64,000 nt of DNA from Apiospora phragmitis (taxonomy: Eukaryota; Ascomycota; Sordariomycetes; Amphisphaeriales; Apiosporaceae), in assembly GCA_038363925.1 (NCBI GenBank), contig JAQQWL010000005.1, positions 1,612,001 through 1,676,000 on the forward strand, read 5' to 3'. A program made the position numbers and the translations under genes. Positions 55,982 through 64,000 of the stretch are shown here, piece after piece. The notes below the pieces were generated by a model that was given only the letters and a program-made list of their open reading frames with translations, was not told the origin of the DNA and made no database searches. How positions within the stretch are numbered: position 1 is the stretch's first letter; each line of letters begins with the position of its first letter.

Positions 55982-58900
55982 TTACAACTCATCATCGGAA
56001 ACGCCGTAGTAATCCGTGTCCTCGGGGTCCTTGTACGGAACAGCCTCCTCACTAGGTTGCATACCTGCGTCGAGGCTCTCTCCTTGGTCATCATCAAGAT
56101 CCATGGGGTCGGCCTCCTCGGTCGGTTCGCACGGTTCGGCGTTATGAGCAGGCTGTTTGCTCGCACCATCGCTGCCGCAAGGGTTCTCGTCATCAGCATC
56201 AGAATCAGAACTGCTACCACCACCACCGTCATCAGAAATCTTTTCATCGCGATGAGCGATCTCTTGAGACCATTTGTACTCCGCGCAGAGATCATTGTAT
56301 CGTTTCTTGATGCCGGCACGGTCGCTACCAGACAGACCGGCGAACTGATCCAGGGCAAGGATAGCCGCAACTGCGTCCTTGTCTTGCGAAGGAGTCTTGT
56401 CGAGGGGTCTTGGGAACCTCGAGGGTCTCGGTGATTTCGTGCATGTATGCGCCATTTGCATCCGCTCTCGTGTCTTTGAGGTCCATGGTGAGAGCAAGGT
56501 CGGGCTCGTTGAGACCCTTCCACACTTCGTGCGCGGACATCAGCGAATTCACGGCCTCAGACTTGCCGTACGAGGGTTTAAACCAGTGCGGGACTTTGTC
56601 TTCATCTTGCGAAACCTCGGTATTGCTGTCCAGGCCAGAAGGCTCCGTCCATCCTCGAGGTACCAGGCCGCCCAATGCAAGGCCAGGCTGCACTCGGACT
56701 TCCTTTTGCTGGCGCAACTCCAGGATATCGACTTCGATAGTCCCTTCGGTAACACAGTGATAGACATGAACCGTCTTCTTCTGGCCGTGTCGAATGCAAC
56801 GGCCAGCAGCCTGGTTCATGTGGCTGTCGAACAGCTGTTGTGAGTTGCCAATCACAGGTGAAAGGAATATAACGTGGTTGGCGATGATGAGGTTGCCCCC
56901 AGCGGCCTCCGCCGAGTTGACCTTCATCACTAAGACCTTGTACTTTCCTTTCTTGAAAGCCCCCAACGGATCCTCCCTGCTGTTGTTGCGCCTGGTTGCG
57001 ACTGCCGTGTTCGTCGTTGCATAACTGATCTCACACTTGTCCAAAGCTTCCACAGCCTTCTCAAGGATGAGCTGGTGCTGGGCAAACAGGACAACCTTCT
57101 CATCCTTTTCCGTAGCCTGAATCAGATCGATGACATATTTTAGCTTGGAGTCAAGTTCCTGGTGAGCCAGTGCTCTGCTACCACCTGGCGACGAGAGATG
57201 GTCAGCTCTGATCTGGCGATCCTGGAAGCTCGTGAACTTCGAGAGCTCGACCACACCAATATCCAGACGGGCGGTGCACTCGTTTGTTCCATCACCACAG
57301 TGCTTCTTGTTCTCCCGGTGGGCTCGGCACAGAACGTGGCCGCAGTCGGAAACCAGCGCCAAGGAATCGGTCGAGTGGCATTCCTCTTCGTCACAGGCCG
57401 TTGCTGTACCAGAGGCAAGGTTGCGGAACAGTCTGGCACGTCTTAGTTGTGCTGACTGTTCAAAGAGGTACCGGTAAGCCTGCATGAATGCATTCCAGGC
57501 GGAATAGTACTCGTCTTTGGTCTGCGTTTTCGTGGCACCGCGAACTTTGATTGACCCGTCCAGGAAAGGCATTGTTGTTGCTGCAAAGCAGGCCGCTTCA
57601 TTGGGAGTGTTGTAGGCACGCATCCCAAGGGATTTCTGCTTATGAGCCTCGTAAAGTTTCTTACGTGCGTCCTTCGTCCCGGTTGAGCCGACTTTTATGC
57701 CCTCGCGACGAAGGGCTAGCAAGATATCAGGTTCGTCAGAATGACTTCTCTCATACTCCTCTTTATTCCTGATGAGCTGTTTCTCTCGTTCATCTACTAG
57801 ATGCTTGATTATGGTTTCGAGTTTGCTTCGTAAAACTTCTTCATCTTCGGCTTCCAACTCCTGGACGGTTTGTCCATCATAAGCAAGTAGGAGATTGATA
57901 ACATCGTCGTGTGGGATTCTGGCAGTGTCCGGAGCACCTGGGATGTGACCTCTGGCATCTTCGAGGTCCAAGAGGTAAAACTTGGCCCACTTGTTGTCGA
58001 AGCTCTTGTACAAGGTATTGATTCTTGGGTCTTCAGTTTTAAAGGAATCCAGAAAGGGGGCCGCTGGCGTTCTTGATCGCACTCAAGCTGAAGAGGGGTT
58101 GGGGGCTTCTTCTTATATGCTTGTCAATGTGAGCATCATCCGCAGTGAGAGTTGCTTTGGCTAACTCAGCATAGTTGCCGCGACCATTGAATTTCTCGAG
58201 TAGACCTTGATCCAAAGCTTCCAAGAAAACCGAGAGACCTCTGGTGATCCCAGCATATTCTTCCTTGTCTTTATCGTTTTGGATGCCGTTTTTGTGGATG
58301 GTTCTATGGAGACGTGTGGCAAGCCAGATCAGTTTCTCGAAGCTGTACCGGACACAATGGCGTGCCTCGTCCATCATGGCTTCCCGTTCTTCGAGAACCC
58401 TCTGCTGATAGGAGGTTGCGCCGTTGGTAGAAGCTTGTTGAGAACACGAGATCATGGCGACACTGGGGGCAGTTGCTGCATGGCTAAGTGCTGTAATACA
58501 CGAGCTCTCTCCATCCAGTGGTTCTTTCGCGTTTTTAAGAACTGTGTCCAGTCTCTTGGCTCCATCTCGCGTCAGGGACTCCGCTTCCATGTCAGCTTTG
58601 CGCATCTCGTCCTGCAGTGGCAGATAGGTCGAGGTCTCTGTCAGGGTGGATGGGACTACCAAAGCCCACACCTCGACTTTGAACAGGTGAGTTCCGCGAT
58701 CGATCTTGTTACATACTGAGAATGCGTCACAGAAGCTTTCACCTTGGCAGTGTCTCTCCACAACGGTCGCCGTCGTTTTCATTGGTTCCCAGGAATTCAT
58801 TTCCTCAAACTGTGTTCTTGGCGATTGCGACGGGCCATTCGCGATGCTAGGCAATCCCGGGCGAAGATCTATAGGTCGTGCAACATGTAGACCAATGGTT

Positions 58901-61900
58901 CTTGCCATGGAGCAGACATCCTTCAAGCCTTGCGTCGGTGGTGTGCCTGAAAGAAGCCATTTGCTAACGGCGCGGCAATTCGTGACGAACGAAGATACAG
59001 TAGGGTTACTGTAGCTGACCTCGTCCCAAACAGTGCGGTTGAAGCTGTAACGCTCCAGAAGGAATCGGCCCTTCACCTCCTTCGACTCGATCAGCTTCAC
59101 AGCAGATTCGTACCACTCCCAATACCCGCGCCCATTTTTCCACTCGCTAACACCCTTGGCGCTCAACCCTTGAATAGGGGACTTTCCGCCCACAGTGTTT
59201 TGTAGTGATTTGATATACTCCTTTTCGGCGAATAGATCGTCACTCAAGACGAGGATATTGTGGGATTTGGGATTAGTCTTCTTGAGATCAGCCCATGTTT
59301 TCACGAGGGCGAATTCACGACCCTTCTGGTAACCCAGGAACTTGTTGATCTCCTCTCCCCATTGGTTGACAATGTGCGTCGGACAAATGACCAAGTTTGC
59401 AATTCAACGCCTCGATGCCGTTGTCGGCCTCTTTCTGGCGCAACTGGTGATGGTCCTGGTCAAACTTTTTCTGTAAACTGAAAAGTGCGAGCACCATGAC
59501 AGTCTTGCCAAAGCCGATATCATCAGCAATAATGCCCCCTCTTCGAATCACCATGCGTGAGGCGTAACCGAGTAGGCGAACGTGAATCCCCTCAACCTGT
59601 TCCTCCTCCGTCTCGCGTTCGACGAAAGGTTTTGGTTCCCTCTCATGTTCCAGCATCCAGGCCACAGTCATTTCCTGGCGGGGTAGCAACCCCTCCCCAG
59701 TTTTGGGGAAAGGGTCCTCATGATTATCCTTTTGCTCCCAGTCTGGGAAAGTGGATTGAGTGATTGTGCGAATGGCTTCAGTTGAAAAGCCAGACTGTCC
59801 ACATACTGAGGCTTAACACGAGCTGTGGTGATGACCGGGGCTTTTGCCACTAGGGGCGCTGTTCTCTCAACTGGCAGCTGTGCGAATGCCTTGTGCGTCA
59901 AGCGTACAGGATTGAACATGAAACGGACTCTGAAGTCTTTCATTTCATTACCGGATAATTGCTCGTGCTGTACCTGGATCTGGAATGTTGGGAGTTGGCT
60001 CTTCCGAGCCTTCTCGTAACTCTCAACGTCTTTGTGGTCGCTGAAGGGTTTTGTTCCATCCCAGTACACCACAGGTAATTGCGGCGCGCATTCTTCGCAA
60101 CGTGAAGTATCATCTTCCACGATTTGCGTCCACTCCTTGATATGTTCGACAGACTTTGACGTAGCATAGGCAAGGGTTTCAAAGAGAGCACGCTGCTCTC
60201 TCGAAGGGACAACAGCCCACGAGTCGTTCTGTTCGCAAACCCATTTCATTCTCTGCAATAACAGCAGAGGGTCACTTGGCAAGTACTCATCGGACCTGCC
60301 AGGTGTGACGTATTGAAGGCGTAGTTCGCCGAGGGTGCGGTCTCCATGTGCGCATTCCTCACGGGGCCGGTCGTGCTGCTTCAGGAGGTATAGCGTGACG
60401 GTGTCAGACGCGGGAGATGGTGACTTCTAATCACCTAATTCCACCCAGCGGCTACCTATCTCAGCCTCGAATGTTCCCTTGTATCCGTCTTTTAGCTTAT
60501 GCAGCTCCGCTTTCGGTACAAGTTTTAGTAGGAACTCGCGATGCTCGTGAGAGGCCAGCTTGCGATGGTCGTATGCTACAACGAATCCGTCCTCCTTAGC
60601 AGGTCCTGACAGAGTAGGGTCTTTGAAGAGTTTGACAGACGCGTCGCGAGCGCCGTGATCGTCGTGAACAAAAAGACTACGTTCAGCAGCCTCGCATTCA
60701 GGAGCGGATTTGTAAAGGCCTGCCACTTCTTTATTCACCATATTGAAGAGCTCGCCGCCAGCCTCAGAGCTGTTGTGCAGTCTCATCTCAAGACGCTTCA
60801 GGCCGCTGGTCACGTCGTGGGTATAGGAGATTTCAGCCTCGACTTTGGATAGAGCAAAGTCCCACATGAACCACTTGATATGAAGCGGCGAATGGGCTTT
60901 CTGTAGAACTGTGCCCTTCATGAAAGGCTGAGACCGTTTGCAGAACTCTTGCAGTTCCATGTTTTTTTGGAAGAACGGTTTTACACAGCTGGAGTACGGA
61001 TCCAACATCACGAACCAATCGATGCCCAATTCCGTGCAAACGACCTTCAAGTCGAATCCGTCATCGGAAGTGTAGATCAGTGTAATCACTTCAGTGATGT
61101 GGAAGCGTTGGTACAGGAACTTGGCCTTCACAAGAGCCTCGAAGATTGTGGTGGCCTCCGAGTCTGTGGAAGGCTTGTAACGGCCTTCCATCAGCACTGT
61201 GGATCGTCCTGGGTACTTGGCCAAACTCTTCTTCCAAGCTGGACTCAAAAGATTCGTTATGACTGTAGGGAAGCGCTGCAAAAACTCAAGCTCCACAGCT
61301 CGGAACGGCGAGGGGTCTGGAGAGGATACAGTCGGTGAGTAGTCGTGAATAGGGTTGCCAGCACAGTTGACGCATCTGATTATGCCGCAGATGTTGCACT
61401 TCAATAGGCTTCGGGTACTGTACTGGGCAGTTCCATTGCAGTGGCAGTATCTGCGATGTTTGCGTACTTCTTTCTTGATCTTCTCGACCGAGAACTTCAC
61501 AAAGCCAGTGGTGCCATAGTCTTGGACTATTTCCACCTCTTGACCTCTAGGATTCATCTGCGGGGAAGAGGATGTGAATGGGCTAGGATAATTAGAAGAT
61601 TTGATATCTTCGAGCTCCTTCCGCCATGGCGAACTCTCTAAATCCTCTTCAAGTGATGCCATGAGACTTGCGATAATAACAGCGCCGACGACAGGGGTCG
61701 ACATAGCATTGCCTGCGAGATCTTTCAGTTGATCTTGAGTCTCTCGTGAGAAGCTGATTTTCCACAGGGGTAGGCCTTGCAAATTCAGGCATTCAAAGCC
61801 CAAGACGGGGCGGCACTGGTTGGTGATGTAAGGTATTCCAGAGGGTGTGAGACAGCCCGTGATGCCGAATTTGCCTTTGAGATGGTGGCGGTCGACGTTC

Positions 61901-63338
61901 TGGCTCAAGTCTATAACCATCACTTTGAAGAGCAAATCAAATGATTCTGGCCCTGGCCGAAGTGCTCCCCTCAGCCAGTTGATATCCAAGACGTCGTGCA
62001 CACGATTGGGCAAGATTGCCATAGCAAACTTATCCATGCCATCATGGAATTGCGTATGGCCATTCTCGGTCCAGTTTGTCAGTGGTCTTCCATCGCTGAG
62101 CTGCTCACCATGACGGACTGCTTCGTGGCGTATTTTGCTATGCTCCCAGGAGGCCTCTTTCCTCGCCTTCAATTTCTGTGCCTTGTCCTCCAGCTCTAGC
62201 CGAGCAATCTGAGCAAGGGGGTTGTTGGCACCAAGAAGGAAGTCTTCGACATTTCGTGAAGCCGGTTGCTTAAGGTGCTCAACAGCTTCACCGAGGATGT
62301 CACATGCATTTCTGGCGCGAGGGAACTTATCGTTGTTGAAGGCGACTAGGTACTTCCTCTGGCGCGTTTGGGGAATGCAGTAGTCCTTTGTGTCGAGACT
62401 ACCAACCCAAGCAGTGTAGCCGAGGGGGGTGAACCAATGGTCTCTGGCACTATCGAAGGGCGCATTCAAGACGTTCTCCAGGATTACAATCCATGGCTTG
62501 TGTTCTGCAACGTACGAGAGCATGGAGAAAAAGGTTTGTTCCGATTCGCCCAAGGTGCGAATGGAATCATCCTGGGTAATCTCTCGGAGCACATCAGACA
62601 CCTCTTTGAATGTTGGGGTTCTGTCCTTATTCTTCAAATCGAAGAAATTCAGGATCCTCGGACTGAACCCGTTTTGCCTCTTTACGTTCAATGGAGAAAA
62701 GTCGACGCAGGAAGTGCCAGCGACGAGTATGGTGGGATCACGGGGGATTTTCATTACTTCACCCTTGGCCGTAGTACTGATGGGAGTTAGCATACATAGC
62801 CGCCAAGAGGAAATCATGAAGGTACTTACGCTTCTTTCTTGCCAATAACCAGCTCACATACATCGCGAAACATGACACAGCCGGAGTTTCGTGACGCGAA
62901 TGCTTGCTTGAACTCAACGCGTTCGGCGCCAAAAAGCTGCTCGAACCGGAAAAGTTCTTTGCCGTAGATAGAATAGAAGGATTCCTGTATCAATTGCAGT
63001 GCGAACATTGGGGATTCGGTGCCAGAGCACAGGGTAACAACCCTGAAAGTTATGCCACCTTGGTCCGCAATCTTCTTCAGGTTTGCGAATTTCCCGGATT
63101 CGTCATTCGTAGCTTTCTTCACCATCTCGTTGAAAGCGCGAAGCGTGTTGTCGATAGGCCTACCTTGGTGAGACGGGCCGCCAAAATCTTCTTCGCCTTC
63201 ATTGGGACCTGAAGTGTCATCTTGCTTCAATCGTTTGTCTCGCGATGTGGTATTGAGAGGAGCCTTGGGCGCCTTTCTCTTTCGACCCTTCTTTGAGCTG
63301 GATGTGGCCGCTCCAGCTTTGCCTTTCCCTTTAGCCAT
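55982..63338 (-). CDS. DNMT5: DNMT5-type cytosine methyltransferase/SNF2 ATPase
   Basis: One very large gene: exon 62830-63338, intron 62777-62829 (GTAAGT, TGCTAAC), exon 55982-62776. Five one-base corrections in short runs (59785-59788, 59401-59404, 58113-58114, 58053-58055, 56384-56385) give 2434 codons before the stop, with one in-frame TAG at 60427. N-terminal ~85 residues are Lys-rich (KKGRKRK). The methyltransferase shows motif I VVTLCSGTESP, motif IV GTSCVDFS with the catalytic Cys, motif VI ILENV, motif VIII QTRQRKYL and motif X LAGNAMSTPV. A Cys-rich zinc motif (CHC…CNIC…CVNC) follows near 61446-61362. The SNF2 part has GFGKT (~59512), WDEVSYSN (~59028), an inserted Cys/His RING-like segment (~57395-57276) and QAAGRCIRHGQ (~56813). 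This is the DNMT5 order, a maintenance methyltransferase using ATP hydrolysis. No chromodomain was recognised. Confidence 0.9.
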
Positions 63339-64000
63339 AGTAGCAGAGACGTAGCAAGCAGATTATGGGGCAATGTGTAGAAGAGCGTACGAGGCAAGAG
63401 AAGAGGAGCAGATGAAGCAAGAGGAAGATGTAGTACAGGACCAGAGGAGGGAAGGGGAGGCCTTGTGTGGTTCTTATGCAAGTCAGGCAAAGGCACCAAG
63501 GCCGGAAGATGCTCTTGAGCAAGGTCCCCAATGCGAAGAAAGGAAAATCAGTGCATGCCTTGATAGCAAGACGATGTAAATGTTGTGATGTGTGCAATGT
63601 GCTTTTGCTTTTAGGTTGCAGACCAGGAAAGAAATTGCAAACAATGTGGTGGTGGGAGAGGTTGCTGGGTGAAAATTCCGCTCTGCAGCCTTTGTGTGTT
63701 CGATAGGGGGAGGGGGGTTCTCGCCCCTTTTGTCACAAAAAGCACAGCCCTAGTGCAGCTCTCGCCCTATTTGGGATGCTGCATAGTCGCCCGGCAGCCC
63801 TCGCCCTTATCAGGGAGATGCTTAGTCGCCGTGCAGCACTGGCTTCGAGAAAATGATTAGTGGGGTGAATTCTAGTGCCTCCCCCTTTCGAAGAGACCCC
63901 CGTTGTTTCGGTTGTACTCGCATACCTGAGAGAGGCAGTCACGCAACCGCAGTCTGTCCTGTTGGGTAAGAGGCTAGGCTCTGCAGCAACCCTCATTCCA
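63339..64000. other. DNMT5 upstream region to window edge
   Basis: A purine-rich stretch (AGAGGAG, AGGAAG words, 63395-63450) lies just upstream of the start codon on the coding side. Two partially repeated TATTTGGGATGC…CGCCC/GCAGCCC words occur at about 63755-63835. The open frames here lack family features. Confidence 0.45.

Noticed and set aside
58039..59394. A separate SNF2 gene next to a methyltransferase gene
   Set aside because: Coding text is continuous across the TAG and across each one-base break, and the corrected length is a whole number of codons.

Overview
The window is nuclear DNA of a filamentous ascomycete (Pezizomycotina). The gene mix points to Sordariomycetes, but that placement is inference. 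The evidence is many 50-150 nt GT-AG introns with CTNAC/CTAAC-type branch sites, typical fungal families (AA9 LPMO, GH43, GPI-anchored yapsin-like protease, DHA2 and sugar MFS transporters, 2EXR and F-box proteins), and sparse genes (about 22) separated by 0.3-3.7 kb. I saw no rRNA, tRNA, CRISPR array or intact transposon.

Layout, left to right. 0-8 kb: a 2EXR protein (-), the mitochondrial DEAD-box helicase MSS116 (-), an alpha/beta hydrolase (+) convergent with a DHA2-type MFS transporter (-). 10-17 kb: a lipoxygenase (+), then a patatin-like protein (+), a possible lipid-oxidation pair. 19-26 kb: a GPI-type aspartic protease (+) and a sugar transporter (+). 27-30 kb: a caspase-fold protein without its cysteine (+), followed directly by a C2H2 zinc-finger protein (+). 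30-34 kb: an F-box gene broken by two in-frame stops (-) and a secreted GH43 enzyme (+). 34-38 kb: an HSP70-like ATPase (-) divergent from a coiled-coil protein of unknown function (+). 39-50 kb: an AA9 LPMO (+), a hexose transporter (+), an aquaporin (-) and a second DHA2 MFS transporter (-) with a GC-AG intron. 51-56 kb: a disordered proline-rich protein (-), a small repeat protein (-) and peroxisomal ureidoglycolate lyase (+). 56-63.3 kb: a very large DNMT5-type cytosine methyltransferase/SNF2 ATPase gene (-).

A technical result runs through the window. About ten genes can only be read end to end if single bases are added or removed, nearly always in a homopolymer run. After these one-base corrections the exon lengths sum to whole codon numbers in every gene where both ends are defined (2EXR, MFS-1, lipoxygenase, patatin, hexose transporter, aquaporin, proline-rich protein, ureidoglycolate lyase, DNMT5). 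Homopolymer-length sequencing errors are therefore the most likely cause, rather than mass pseudogenisation. The stop codons in the F-box gene and the TAG inside DNMT5 are not homopolymer events and may be real.

Most interesting biologically are the DNMT5 gene, the divergent HSP70-like/coiled-coil pair, the caspase-like/C2H2 tandem, and a patatin whose nucleophile serine is a glycine beside a lipoxygenase.
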